Positions 11,390-23,024 of a stretch of DNA of 64,000 nt are shown here, in pieces (position 1 is the first letter of the stretch; each line of letters begins with the position of its first letter). The DNA lies in contig NC_081848.1 in NCBI RefSeq assembly GCF_963259705.1, positions 50,925,408 to 50,989,407 on the forward strand. The letters are read 5' to 3'. The position numbers were made by a program, and so were the translations under genes. Source of the stretch: Myotis daubentonii. Its lineage: Eukaryota > Chordata > Mammalia > Chiroptera > Vespertilionidae. A model generated the notes under the pieces. It saw nothing but the letters and a program-made list of their open reading frames with translations. It was not told where the DNA came from and searched no databases.

Positions 11390-14279
11390 GGAGTTGGAAC
11401 TCCCAGCGCCTCAGCTGCCCATGGCTGTAAGACCCACCTCTCAGGCCATGAGTGTTAAATGCATGCGATGAAGAGCATGGTGCCGGGCACCAGAGTCAAA
11501 GGCGCAGATATGGGCTCCCACTAGGGGAGTAGGTGGCGGGGGGTGGGGGGTAGGCACTGTCATAGCCCCAAAGGCCTGCCTGTGTCTCAGCTCTGAGCAT
11601 GTGATATCCAGACCCCTTCAGGCAAGGGGGTCTCACCTTGCCCTCCCTTCCCATTCCCTTCCCCTGGCATGTGGCTGAGGACTCGGGTCCTCCAGCCTGT
11701 TCCCTGCTCCTTCCAGGCAGGAACTCCTCAGTGAGGAACGTCCCTCCCCAGCAGGCCCAGGAGAGGTCCTTGGGCCCTGCCTGCGGAAACCTCTCCTCTC
11801 GTGGGCCCCCCCGCTCCAAGGCATCCCTCTCACCCAGCCTGACCCGTGTGGGCTTTCTGAGGCTCACCGCAGGCCCGGTGGCCACAGGTGGCCCAGCTCT
11901 GCGGAGGAGCACAGCCTGGACACCTGGTATTCGTGGCTGAGTTCCAGGTCCAAGTGGGGGAGGGGGGACATTACCATTGTTTGGAGACAAAAGGGCCCAG
12001 GAGCCTGCTTCCTCCTTCGTTCAGCGCTTCCACTCCGTGCCAGGGGTGTAGAGGTGAATAAGACGGGGCCATGACGTCAGGGAATGCAAACCAGAGGGGA
12101 GATAGGCCGGCTGGGAGCAGGTGAGAAAGGCTCCAACAGCAGCAGCGACCACCCTATTCCGAGCTGGGAGTGATGGGACTGCTTTAGAAATGTCTCCTTG
12201 TGGAGATCTAGCCATCGTCTGCAGCCTCGGGCAATGGTGCCTGCGGCAGTAATTACATCACCCTTAGAATCTGGGCTGAGAAAAGCCAGCCGCTCATCCT
12301 TGGTGAGCCCCTTTGTTCTTACTCGTGCAGAGCCCTGTGCGGGCTGTCCAAGGCAGAGAAACGTCCCAGAGCGCAGACATGTGAAGCTGCACGGATGGTG
12401 GTGCTTTGGACTCACTAACTTGGCAGATGCCAAGTGCTCTTGGGAGCCGAGTGCCACATGAGGCACAGCCGCTGTCACCGAGTGGGAAGTGGATGCAACT
12501 GGGAGGAGGGGGCCTCTGGTCAGGCCGGCCCTCATTCACCCTGACAGCCCCTGGCCAGGTGACTGGACGGTGCCCTGTGCTGGTAGAACCACTGAGCAGG
12601 CTCACACTGCACAGATGTGTTTGGGCGACACCCCCAGCAACCGCACAGCCCTCTGCGTGCTTCCTTAATTGCTCCCTAAGTCAGGATTACACGGAAGCTC
12701 AGCGATACAAAGTGCTTATTAGCTAAGTGGTTAATGAGGCCTCATTAGGGACGTGTAGCTAAAGCCCCAGAAACGACAGCCTCGGTCTCTGCTAACTCAG
12801 GGGAGGCAGTGACTGCATGTGCGTATCCCGGCATCACCATGGTGCCGTTCTGGAGAAGCACACAGAGCCAGTCCCCACGCTGGGCCAGTGGACATGGCCA
12901 CGCCAGGGCAGTGTGGATGGACAGGGAGGTAAATCTGGCCTTTCCTCTTTATTTTGATACAAAACCAGAAAGTTCTTCATATTCTGCAGCCCCTAGTTGA
13001 GGGGCCCGTGTTGGGGGCCTGGCAGGGGATGGAGCATCAGGCAAACAGTAGCACGTTGTCCTCAGCCAGTGCACCTGAGCGTTTCTTGAAAGCAGGAGCC
13101 AAGGGTCTTGGCATTTGTAACAATTGCAGAGCGTGCACTAGAAAGCAGAATCCTGACTAATCTCTCCCAGGCTGGGCCAGCGGGGAATGGGCAGGCCGGC
13201 CTGGCAGCTGCTGCTCCTGAGAGGGGCAGGCTTTGTAAAGTCGAGGGACCAGTCACCCGCAGCCACATTCTCCACAATCCCCCACAACCACAAACATGGT
13301 CTGGGGCAATGGGTACAACGTTGCTGTTAGGTTGGGGTTCCCTTGGTGAGAAGGAGGGTGAGTGTCACTCCTCCAGCTGGTTCGGCAGCCCCTTCCGCTC
13401 ATTCCCTTGCAATGCCTGTGCTTTGGCTGGAACCGGAGGAGTAGGTCTCAGGCTCTGAGCATGGGCATCGCTGCCAGGAGGTGGGGAGCCGGGGGAGCCT
13501 GCCGCCCTGTGCTTTGCTGTTGCCCAGAGCAGTCTGGATATAGATTGGGGGCGTCCATCACCCACACACAGGTCCCTGCTATGTGCTCCCCCAATGGCCA
13601 TCGGCCTGTGCCCGAAGGCCTTCAGCCTAAATCAAAGCTCTCTCTGGCCACATCTGCCAGAAAGCTGGATACGGAGGATGGGGAGGGTCTGAGCCCCCTC
13701 CCTGCAGGGTCACGGGGTCAGGAATCTCAGACTGAGCATGTTTGCCGCCCTGCAGAGGAGACTGTGGTGTTCCTGGGCGGCCTTTCTGAGCCGGTGGAGA
13801 GAGGGGGTCAGCTGCATGTGCTGGGTGTGTGGATGAGTGTGCCCTGTCTGCTTGTGCTGCCAGCTCCCACCCTTCCTGGCTCCTCCACACACTGGGGTGG
13901 TCCAGGCACTCGCAGGCAGCCATGGACCATCATGCCCACAGGAGCCCAGGCACTCACCACCCTTCAGGCAGTGATCCCTGGGGCCCACATGGAATGGCTG
14001 CCTCCCCTACTCTGGGCTGGTCTTGCCTGGCCCTGGCCCTGGGGCCTCTGGGCATGCTGCCTGGAGCCCACAGTGAAGCTCCTCATCCTGAGCCCTCCAC
14101 CTGCCCCAGGAACCGGCTCCACTCCCAGGCCAGCCCCTGCTTTGACTGTCAGGGTGGACTGCGGTCCTGGCCTGGAGGGGCTCTGACCAGGCACAGCCAT
14201 CGCTCCCTGGGGACATGGAGCTTCAGGGCTGCTGCCAGCCTCCAGAGTCAGAGGAAGACAGGAGGGAGGAGTCAGGTTC

Positions 14280-14400
14280 ATAACAGCCCAGGCCCTGCTA
14301 AGCACCAGGCACTTTGCCCCATGTCTCTCAGTTCTTACCACAGATCCATGAGGCAGACACGATTCTCCCCATTTTATTCAACTTGAAAAGTGAGCTCAGC
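14280..14400 (-). mobile_element. MIR SINE (antisense)
   Basis: ctaagcaccaggcactttgc ... ccattttattcaacttgaaa is the reverse-strand pattern of a MIR element. Confidence 0.6.
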
Positions 14401-14515
14401 AGTGGTGATGCGGGGCCCTACCCTTCCTCCAGGTCTGTGGGGGCTCCGTGCTCACTGAGCAACAGCGGACAACCCTCCAAGGGGGAGGGTTTCTGTAAGG
14501 GGGTGGCTGCGGTTC

Positions 14516-14518
14516 AGC

Positions 14519-14549
<31 letters not shown>

Positions 14550-14551
14550 GA
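14516..14551. repeat. (CTGT)n microsatellite
   Basis: About eight tandem CTGT units without interruption in the intron before the exon at 15095. Confidence 0.95.
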
Positions 14552-15094
14552 GGTCTCAGTTCCTGAGCTCTTGGTCTCCCTTGCTCAGCTTCTGTGCCTC
14601 ACAGGCTTTTGGAGGCGCCGGTGACACAGGTGCAAACATGCCTTTGGGTGGAAAGCAGGCCAAGCAGCCCGAGTCGCCCCAGCCGCTGAGGAGACAGGCG
14701 TGGAGAGGAACCTGGGTGGGGGTGGGAGTCAGGCGACAGGAGCAGCGTCCTGGATCTTCCGTTTATTTGCTAAGTGACCTTGGATAGATCCCTCCTCTCT
14801 CTGGACTTGTTCACCCCATCTGTGCACTGAGTAGTAACTCCTGAAGGCCCTGCACCCCCAGTGGGTGTAGTTCTACGAGTCGCCAGCTCCCCGGGGGTCA
14901 CAGGGTTCCGTCTCTGTCCTTTGCTCCATCTGCAGGGTGCCTGCGGCCGGCCCCGGCCCGGTCTGCCTGTCGCAGGACACCGGGTGCTGTTTGCATGTGG
15001 CGCCCTTTCCCACTTCCAGCCTATTCCTGGTTTCCTTCTCGGTGCTAACCGGCCTTGCCTTGTCTCTGTCTCCTCTACCTCTGCTCGCGGGTAG

Positions 15095-15202
15095 CTGACG
15101 GTAGGGAAAGTGTCCAGCGGAATAGGGGCTGCAGCCGAAGTCCTGGTCAATCTGTACATGAATGATCACAGACCTAAGGCCCAGGCCACCTCTCCAGACC
15201 TG
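15095..15202 (+). CDS. MICAL2: MICAL2 linker exon immediately before LIM
   Basis: A 36-codon exon, phase 0/0, with acceptor ctcgcgggtag and donor gtaaga. It encodes [20 protein letters not shown] and then [16 protein letters not shown], a strongly conserved MICAL2 block just N-terminal to the LIM domain. It follows the 8.7-kb intron that contains the decayed cassette exon. Confidence 0.95.
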
Positions 15203-16263
15203 GTAAGAGCTCACACCCTCTGCAGCTTCCCCCACAGACTCCGGCCCTGGCCTCCCGGGGAGGGCACCCAGGACCCAGAGAGGAGGGCATGGCCCTCTCC
15301 AAGGTGCCCCTTCTTGTGGACAGAGGGGTCGGGAATGGCCGGATCAGAGCAGAGGTAGAGGGAGGCTGCATATCCTTGAAGACAAACCACCTTGGGGGTC
15401 GTTTCCCAAGGCCGAGCACCTTCCCTGCTGCCGGGGAGCTCAGCAAAAGGCCCGGCGAGGCCTCCACATGGTCGGACATCCCTTTCTGTCAATGTTTAGT
15501 GTCCAAGTAGCCCTTTTGCGTTAGGTTGAGAATTCAGTGGTGGAAAAACATCCCTTTTAATTCTCCCTTTCTCCAAAGGATGGCCACTCACACCATCACC
15601 AGAGATCTGAGTTGACAGTCCCTTTTGCTTCCTTTCGGCACATTCCCTAGAATCGCCCAGGGGCACCCCTGCGCTCCCCTCCCCCACCCCTTGCATTTAG
15701 GAGTCCTACTGGAGCCTGCTGGCTGTGGGGCACAGCCTCTCCCTTTTCTGCAGTTCTCTTGAACAGTTTGTGTTTTTTTTCTTGAACAGTTTTGATGCCA
15801 CAACTTTCCCTGCCTGACTTAAGTCGCTGCAGGGGACAAAAGATGTAGAAAACATTCCTTCAGTGACTGCACTCTACACCCAACAACGCTTAACCCTGGG
15901 GCAGGCTCCTGGAGAGGGTGTCACTGGGCAGGCATATCTGTGGCAGATGCCCACACCTAGACCAGGAGACATCACCCCCTCCCGAAACCCGGGCAGCCGG
16001 GCTGGGGGACAGGCCCCCCCGCCCCCGGGCCTGCCTGTGGCCAGCCAGCCTGGTATACAATGAACAGCAGCCCCTGAGGTTTTGGGGGCTGTGTGGGGAG
16101 CGTTTCTTCCCACTCACTCTTTGCTGCAGCATCTGCAGTGACGTGAGCAGCAGACAGGAGCCAGGACGTCCCCATGATCATGCTGGAGTTTCTAACAGCC
16201 GGGGCCTCGCATTCCACAGCTCCTAACACCCTGCTCTTCTCTCTGATGCCCTGTGCCCCCCAG

Positions 16264-16450
16264 GAAACGACACGAAAGGCCTTTCCCCTGAACCTGGGCG
16301 GCAGCGACACCTGTTACTTCTGCAAGAAGCGCGTGTACGTGATGGAGCGGCTGAGCGCCGAGGGCCACTTCTTCCACAGAGAGTGTTTCCGCTGCAGCGT
16401 CTGCGCCACCACCCTGCGCCTGGCCGCCTACGCCTTCGACGGCGACGAAG
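16264..16450 (+). CDS. MICAL2: MICAL2 LIM-domain exon 1
   Basis: This exon carries 62 codons plus one base (phase 0 to 1), with acceptor ccccccag and donor gtaacc. It begins [20 protein letters not shown] and carries the first zinc module of the LIM domain (C-x2-C-x17-H-x2-C) and the first two cysteines of the second module (C-x2-C). All expected zinc ligands are present: the CYFC pair, HREC, and CSVC. The exon is very GC-rich at third positions. The LIM domain mediates protein contacts of MICALs with cytoskeletal partners. Confidence 0.97.
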
Positions 16451-16664
16451 GTAACCGACCGCCTTCCCCCAGGGACAGCACCGCGGGCTCCTGTCTCTCC
16501 GGAGGCTCTGGGACACCCAGCAACTCCCAGGGGGCTCAGTGTCATCAGGAAAGCTGTTCAGGGAGCCTGGTCAGAGGTCACGGAGGAAGGAATTGCACTC
16601 ATTGGGACGAGGGGTCATTTTCTAATTTTCAGCCTGGGGTATTTGCACTGTCAGGTAGGATGAG

Positions 16665-16935
16665 AGGCAGCGTAGCACCATGCTGTGACTTGAGACCCTC
16701 AAACTCAAGCGCTAGGTTCAAATCTAGACTGTGGCACGTACTAGCCCTGTAACCTTGGGCCCGTTCCCTGACCTCCTGGTCCCTCAGTTTCCTCATCTGT
16801 AAAATCAGGATAATAATAGTACCTAGCACATGAGGTTGTTGTAAGGGTTAGTGAATTAATCCTTGGGGAGCATTGAGAATAGTGCCTGCTATACTGTGAG
16901 TCCTACCAAAGTTTTCCCTGTTGTTATCATTCTTC
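16665..16935 (+). mobile_element. MIR SINE between the two LIM exons
   Basis: A near full-length MIR: gcgctaggttcaaatctaga, ccctcagtttcctcatctgt, aaaatcaggataataatagt and ggttgttgtaagggttagtg. It fills much of the front half of the 966-bp intron that splits the LIM domain. Confidence 0.85.
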
Positions 16936-17416
16936 CCGTCACTGTTGTCACTGATGTAGCAGTGAGCAAAGACAGCTTTTCTGGAAAGCGCCCCAGGTCC
17001 TGGGCAGCGGCCGGGGGCCCAGTGTGTGTCTCACCTGGGCTTTTCCTCCTCATCTCCGCTGCCATCTGTTCCCAGCCTTTCCCACCCCGGGGTCCCAGAA
17101 AGGAGGAGGAGCTAGAAGGAGTGTTGTTGTCCATTTTGCTGCCTCACCACCGGTCCTGGAAAGAGACTTGGCCTTCGTTTGGTTTGGGGATTAGCTGAGG
17201 GGTTCAGCCTCATCCCTCTTCCTGGGCCTTGAATCAGTGCCATTTTAAGAGCAGACACAGAAACCCCTTCCCGAGAGGGAGCTGCCCTGGGTTTGTTCCC
17301 ATGACTGGCATTGTCTGATCTGGACAGTGGCGTGCACTTGGCTCAGGTCCACTGTGGCTCTGGCTTACAGGGGGAAAAGCACACAAAAACCTGTGTGTGT
17401 GCGTTTCTTTCTACAG

Positions 17417-17505
17417 GCAAGTTTTTCTGCAAGCCTCATTTCATTCACTGTAAAGCCAATAGTCAGCAGCGGAAGAGACGGGCAGATCTGAAGCAACAAA
17501 GAGAG
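17417..17505 (+). CDS. MICAL2: MICAL2 LIM-domain exon 2
   Basis: An 89-nt exon, phase 1 to 0, with acceptor tttctacag and donor gtacgt. It encodes [18 protein letters not shown] and then [16 protein letters not shown] supplies the last cysteine and histidine ligands, completing the second zinc finger with a C-x19-C-x2-H spacing counted across the junction. A basic KRR stretch follows. Reading past the donor gives [21 protein letters not shown] before a stop ending at 17571, so intron retention here would end the protein just after LIM. Confidence 0.96.
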
Positions 17506-18084
17506 GTACGTTTTGCCCTGAAACAGGAAGGGCTCTGGATAGGAGGGGGTTTCAGGGGTTCTGCCGCGTGAGGCCAACACCTCTGGCCCTAGAAGGACTG
17601 AGACTCGTAGATGAGGAAGAGGGCTCTGCGCCCTGCTGTGAAGGTCCCTTTGCCTCAGTCTGTTCAGAAGACCTCTGAGGTGTATCCCCCTGTTCTCCTA
17701 CCCCCCCCCCCCCGCCCCCCGTGCCAACTCCCAGGTGCGCGGCTGTGCTGGCCTCTCGGGAGAAGCCCAGAGAGCTTTCCCGTGTGCCAGGGATGGGACT
17801 GTCTGCTCAGCCATGCAAAACTTACCCGTTGTCTCCCCATGGTCGCGGGCCCTGTCTTCTCCCCCCTCCTCCCCCCACAGGACCACAGGGCGCGGCTTGT
17901 AGGGGTGCCTAGTAGGGGGCCAACCTTTGCTAGGTTTCCAAGTCCTTTCCCTTGGCCCTGGGATGTCAGCAACGCGATGAGCTTGTTCTAGTGCCCCCTC
18001 TGGCAGCTCTTAGCAAATACCTCCATGGCTGGAGTCATAACACCGCCAGCCCAGAGCCACCATTGACAGCTGTTTTCTGATTAC

Positions 18085-18520
18085 ATGTTAATCTAGGCTC
18101 AATGTAGAAAACATGGACAAATAGATTAGATACATAACGAAGGAAGGTTAAAGCGCCCATTGCCACTCTATCCTGAGAAAACCCTGATTTTGTGACAAGC
18201 ATTTCCTTCCAGACTTCTTCCTCTGTGAATGGATGGATGGTAACTGGTCAGAATCCTACCTCTACAGTTTTATCTTTCTTTTCTCGCTAACACTGTATCG
18301 AGAACAGTTTCCCGTGACATTACAACTCCTTTAAGAGCATAAGATTGGGTGCCTATAAAACATGGTCAATAATTTATTTAATGACTCCCATATTGTTGAA
18401 TGTTCATGTTGTTTAATATCTTTATAAATATTTTTATAGTGAGCATCTTTGTTCGTGCATACTTATCCATATTTCAAATTATTCACTTAGGGCAGATCAT
18501 TAGAAATGTGATTGGAGAAA
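18085..18520. mobile_element. Ancient L1-type 3' fragment
   Basis: The AT-rich stretch contains gtagaaaacatggacaaata, gtgacattacaactccttta and gaatgttcatgttgtttaat, a pattern seen in old L1M 3' ends. The subfamily cannot be set by eye. Confidence 0.5.
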
Positions 18521-18748
18521 TGTGTGTTGTAAAGGATCGTGAGCCCCGTGATCAATTGTCCCCCAGGAAAGATGTGCCCATGTTCAGCCCCCCTGGGCAG
18601 TGCATGGGCGATGAGATTTGAGGCTGGTTCTGCCAAGTTCTACTATAAGATATAGATATATTACACTGTCTAAGTCTATAAAACCGTTTGTCTCGTAGAG
18701 AAGAGAGCACCGGAATCGGTTAGACTTGGTTGCTATAGTAAACTCAAA

Positions 18749-18926
18749 TTTTTTAAAATATATTTTTATTGATTTTAGAGAGGAAGGGAGAGGGAGAGAG
18801 ATAGATAAGAGATCATTGATCGGCTGCCTCCTGCATGTCCCACACCAAAGATGGAGCCCGCTACCCAGGCATGTGCCCTTGGCCGGAATCCAACCGTGAC
18901 CTCCTGGTTCATAGGTCGAAGCTCAA
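18749..18926 (-). mobile_element. VES-type SINE, truncated at its tRNA head
   Basis: Minus-strand VES with A-rich tail at the left and body to the ggttcataggtcgaagctca stretch, where the usual ccactgagccac head is missing and unique sequence begins. Its truncated edge lies inside a 62-bp tandem duplication. Confidence 0.85.
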
Positions 18927-19019
18927 GTTCTGTTTTTATTGGCTCTCTTGGTCTGCTATGACCTCCTGGTTCATAGGTCGAAGCTCAAGTTCTGTTTTTA
19001 TTGGTCTCTTGGTCTGCTT
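18897..19019. repeat. 62-bp tandem duplication at a SINE/intron junction
   Basis: Two copies, 18897-18958 and 18959-19019, each begin tgacctcctggttcataggt and run through gaagctcaagttctgttttt to the gtctgct end. They differ by one indel and one or two substitutions. The second copy ends about 57 bases before the acceptor of the forked exon at 19077. Confidence 0.95.
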
Positions 19020-19076
19020 TGCCAGAGGGGTCCTGTGAGCATCATGAACTCACTGCCTCCCTTTGATCTTTCTCAG

Positions 19077-19454
19077 GAGGAGGGAATGTGGCCGGAGCAC
19101 GAAGCCCCTCGGCAAGAACCTCCCACGGAAAGCTCTTGTGCAGCCGCTGCCCTGGGCTCCCCAACAGGCAGCCCCCCAGGTATCACCACTTCCTCCTTTA
19201 GGAAGGCGCTAAGCTGGCCTCTCAGGCTGCCCTGGAGCCTGCTTAACTGGACTCGGGGACTCCTGCGCGCCCTCGGCCAGCATTTCAGGGACAATGCTTA
19301 CAACTACTGCTTCACCTATGAGCTCCTGAGCCTCGGGCTGCCCCTCCTGTGGGTGTTCTCCGAGGTCCTGGCTTCCATGTACCGGGAGTCCGAGGAGTCC
19401 CTGGAGAGCATCCGCGACTGGGTGCTCGGGCACTTCCCCGGCAAGCTCTCCTGA
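19077..19454 (+). CDS. MICAL2: MICAL2 forked exon: long form with hydrophobic C-terminal tail
   Basis: The acceptor tttctcag ends at 19076. The frame starts [20 protein letters not shown] and stays open for 125 codons to TGA at 19452-19454. An internal donor, CAG|GTATCA at 19180, ends a short 103-nt form (34 codons plus one base, ending GSPP). Ignoring that donor adds [17 protein letters not shown] and more, including a hydrophobic stretch [20 protein letters not shown] and an acidic end ESEESLES before PGKLS. The donor is weak after the GTA, which fits alternative use. The tail could be membrane-associating, but this is inferred from hydrophobicity only. Confidence 0.85.
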   Translation, partial: EEGMWPEHEAPRQEPPTESSCAAAALGSPTGSPPGITTSSFRKALSWPLRLPWSLLNWTRGLLRALGQHFRDNAYNYCFTYELLSLGLPLLWVFSEVLASMYRESEESLESIRDWVLGHFPGKLS

Positions 19455-21780
19455 CGGGCGCTGCCCCAAGGGCCTCCCCGTTTCCAGGGTAGATGGCCAC
19501 ATGTTTGCAAAAGCCAAAGAGCTGGCCGCCTGCGCCGGCCTTGTCAGGGTGCTGGGGCCAGTGCGACATGAAGGATGTTTTTTATAGATCTGCATTTCTT
19601 TTATACCAAAGCGAGCTGTATTTCTAGGTTTACATTTCAATATTTACCTTTTAATAATCCAAGAACAAGCTTTTTTTTTTTTTTTTTTTTTTTTTACAAT
19701 GTGTGTTGAGATTTCGAAACACGGGTTTGAAGTTTATAACTGGTATGACAAACCCCTTCCACACCGTCAGTTGTAGTCAGAGTCACTGCCTGCCACGTGA
19801 AAGATCAGGCTTTTATGTCAACAAAAGGGAGTGTGCCATCTCCTGACCAGTGCCTCTCGATTTATGTACCCGGGTGCCACTTGTCAAGGGGGAGGGCAAT
19901 TTTTTGCAACGTGGAAGCATACTCATTTTAGAAGAAAAGAGTAGGAGAACAGAGTAGAATTACATGTACAAAGCGCATGGCAGTGTGTAGCTGGCTGTTA
20001 TATGTCCTCCCTCTGAGACTGTGTTGCTCCCTTGTTTTGATGTAAAATGGTAGCTTAAAGTTTCCCCCACCTCCCATCCCAAACTACAGCCAAGTGAGAG
20101 AGAACCGTGGGGTTTAGCGCAAATTGCTACAAACGCATTTTCCCCTCCCACTGCCGAGCACTGCAGCGAAGCCCATTGGCACCTGACCCCGCAGAGCCCC
20201 AGGAGCCGATGCCGCTGGCTGGTGAAGGGGCTATGTCAGCAGGCGGCCTGGACCGGGAGCCCCCCGCCCCCCGCCCGACCCCCGGGGCTCCCTATCAGGT
20301 CCCCAGCCCAGGCTGCCGTCTGAGCCAAGGCCTCTCAGGGTCCTTCGTGGTCAGGCTGAGGGAGAATCTGCCCTCTCCTGTCACGTCCTTTGGGACTGAG
20401 GGCATCTGTTAGCACCTCAGGGCAATATTTCTGGGCAGCGTGGCCTACCCAGTGAGCACTGCTCGCAGCCATGCTGGCAGCTTAACCACCCGAGCTGGCA
20501 ACCCGGCCATGTGCATATTTGGTCAAAGCAATCCGAAACCATTTATTCTTCACACTGTCCTAGGAAAGGAACGCATAAGACCTCCAGAGGAAAGGCCCCT
20601 GTGTCTTGACTGGCAGGGAAGGCTGGGAGTGGAAGCTGTTCATTGACCGATGCAAAGAAATATGTCCTATTAGGGGCAAAACCAAGCACTGGCCTACCTG
20701 CATTCTTCCCTCTGGGCATCCGGAGGAGGCCTGAGCTGCCCCCGCCCCACTCTGCCTGGACATGCACAGCTGCTGGGTCTGGTGGAACAATGGAGAGGCT
20801 GACAGAAAAAGGCCTCGGCCCTGCTCAGTGTAGCTAGAGTTGCTGAGCCGGACACATCTCCACGCACTTGTCACCCTAGAGATCTCCTCTAGGCCACGTG
20901 GGGATGGAGCCTGGTGAGGGTTTGGAGCCGGAGCTCCTGAGCACTTGGAGATGGCACGTTTCTGCAGGGTGAGGAGGGGGAAGGCATTCCTACAAACACT
21001 TCCCTGAAGTCCTTGGGTTAAACAGGGGATGGCTGTGGCCACACCCATGGGGACCAACACCTCAGTCCTTGTTGGCCCTGTTCTCAGTCCGATGACTTGC
21101 ATTGTGTTTTCCCCAAATTGTGCTGGGATTGTACTGTTCAGCATGGTGGGAGGAGCCCTCGAGTCATTGTATGTTTGATTCCAGAAAGTAGGCTGCCCAG
21201 GTCCCGGTGTGAACACAGGCTCAGCTGTGTCACTGTCCCCGTCAGCACAGGGCAGGCTGAGGAGCTCTGTGCGGGCTCCAGGAGCCAGTTAGCATCTCTG
21301 AGAAGGTCACGAATGGCCCTAAAGGGACGGGTTTGAATTCCTCTGGTGAGACAGGGTGTGCCTGTCAGAAGCCTGAGATGTTTGTATGCTCTGCGACTTT
21401 GAACCTTCCTGGTGGGCAGCACCAAACACACAGTGGATCCCAGGCGGGTGGGGGGGGGAGGTGGGCTCTAAACCTCCACAATGGGTTCAAGAGCGACTTT
21501 GAGACAGTGGAGTAAAACCAGGGCCCAGAGGACATCGGGGCCGGGGATGCAGATGCAAACCACACGTGCCCACGGTGGCCACGAAGGGGCGGCTCACCAC
21601 CAGGAAGGTTCCCCTGTCCGGAGCGAGCCGCAACGCGTGTGGGGACGTGTCCCCATTTTAAATGATGGCCTTGTTTTCAATTCCCACGTCTCCTCTTGTT
21701 GTCGGTCGTTTTCCTTTTCCCCCCAAAACTAAATTCTCGTTTCTGTCTCTCTCTTTCCCACCTTGCACTGTGGCCGTCAG

Positions 21781-21821
21781 TTCCTTTCAGCCTTCCAGTG
21801 CTGCACCCACTTCTTGGCTGA
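21781..21821 (+). CDS. MICAL2: MICAL2 alternative terminal coding segment (VPFSLPVLHPLLG)
   Basis: A strong acceptor (pyrimidine tract ttctgtctctctctttccca, then cag ending at 21780) precedes TTCCTTTCAG. Joined to the phase-1 short form ending at 19179, it gives V-P-F-S-L-P-V-L-H-P-L-L-G and a TGA at 21819-21821. That is nearly identical to the short C-terminus I know for the canonical mammalian MICAL2 (VHFSLPVLHPLLG). The same bases are 3' UTR in the long form. This explains an otherwise non-coding part of the 3' UTR and supports the donor at 19180. Confidence 0.85.
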
Positions 21822-23018
21822 CCCACTTCTGCTCTGAGGTGACTGGTTTCCTTGCGGATTTTCCGAGAGTGGGACTGACTAACCCCTACGCCGCTTTCCG
21901 CACCCGTCCTCCCGCCGCGGTCCTGGTAGTGCTCACTGCAAGTGTCTTGCGTACTAACGACGCCTCGGGTGGCATGGCAGGCCAACGGCGTGGGGTGGTG
22001 TTCAGCGCCAAAGCTGGTTCCCATTCCACTGACCGGGCACCCGGCCGCCCGGCCCCGCCAGGTGCATGCCCGCCTGCCGCCGTGCCTCTGTGGCTTGCGC
22101 GCATGCTTTGCCGGTTGCACTGACAAAGCCAGGCCGCTTACCTTCCTGGGAGGGTTAGCTCTGACTGGGAGACAGTGCCGTAGGGGGGCTCTGTCACCTG
22201 TGAAAAGAACACCTCTGTCTAGGAGCCTCTGAAAAAGCTTGTACATAAACTGGTTCTAATATGAAGATCATGGATGCCATTGATCAAAACCAGAGGCGAC
22301 TCTTTCTGGAGGGATGAAAGCAGTACTCCCAGCTTCCTCACCACGTCCATCCAGGCTCTGCACTGGGACCACACATCACAGTTTTCCTAGCACGCCCCCT
22401 TCCCGGCCGTAGCCTACCCCACAGATGTTAAGTTTTGCCGTGGCTCTCCTTACCTCCCATGGCTCACAAAGTCGCAGAGGAGGCGGAAGCTGCCCCGAGA
22501 GCCATCATGTCCCAGGCCAGGGATGGCCTTGAGAAAGGACTCAGTCCAGCCCCAGGCCTGCAGCGGCCAGGTTCAGTGCCCCCCAGGCCTGCTCAAAGCT
22601 GCTCTCTCTGCTGACTCGTTACCTGGAGCAGCAGGCAAAGTGCCAGGAACCGTAGGCCAGGCCTCAGGTCTCAGGCTGCATGCGGAATCTGTCCTGCACG
22701 CGGCCCAGACACGCTGACCCCGGGCCTGGCTGCCCTGCCCTGCATGCTGCATTCCTCACTGCACCCGAGCAGATCCCAGCCAGTGCGAAGTCATTGCTCT
22801 CTCTTATCTTCTCTTGCAGAGTCTCCCTCCCTTTATAGAATGTCAACCAAAGACTGCCCTCCCCTCCCCTCCCAGCCCCCTCGTCAGCTAGCCTTCCCCT
22901 CCCCCCAGCGCATGTTTGTGACCCTCCGTGGTCATTTCCAGTGCCACACCGAACCCTGTATTTTGCACACAGCGAACAATGTTTAGCTTTATTTATGGTA
23001 TATCATGCTGTAAATGAA

Positions 23019-23024
23019 AATAAA
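23019..23024 (+). terminator. MICAL2: Poly(A) signal AATAAA of MICAL2
   Basis: A canonical AATAAA lies in an AU-rich context (gaaaataaatatgg), with a T/GT-rich downstream element (ctccttgtttcctctcttctt) some 20-40 bases later. It is the only convincing signal downstream of both MICAL2 stop codons and upstream of the read-through exons. Cleavage is expected near 23040-23045. Confidence 0.8.

Larger units (their letters stand above)
6430..15094 (+). other. 8.7-kb intron
   Basis: Contains the VES at 7880, hAT at 10261, MIR fragments, the (CTGT)n tract and the decayed cassette exon at 11327. Long open frames near 13362-14386 are GC-rich and show no splice-supported or recognisable peptide. Confidence 0.8.

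Noticed and set aside
13362..14386. Long overlapping open frames (274 and 185 codons) in the 8.7-kb intron
   Set aside because: Two frames are open at once, which points to GC-rich sequence rather than coding selection. No family resemblance is visible.
17506..17571. Read-through of the LIM exon donor as a coding C-terminus
   Set aside because: The donor gtacgt is good and the downstream exon is well supported. Intron retention is possible but there is no positive evidence for it.
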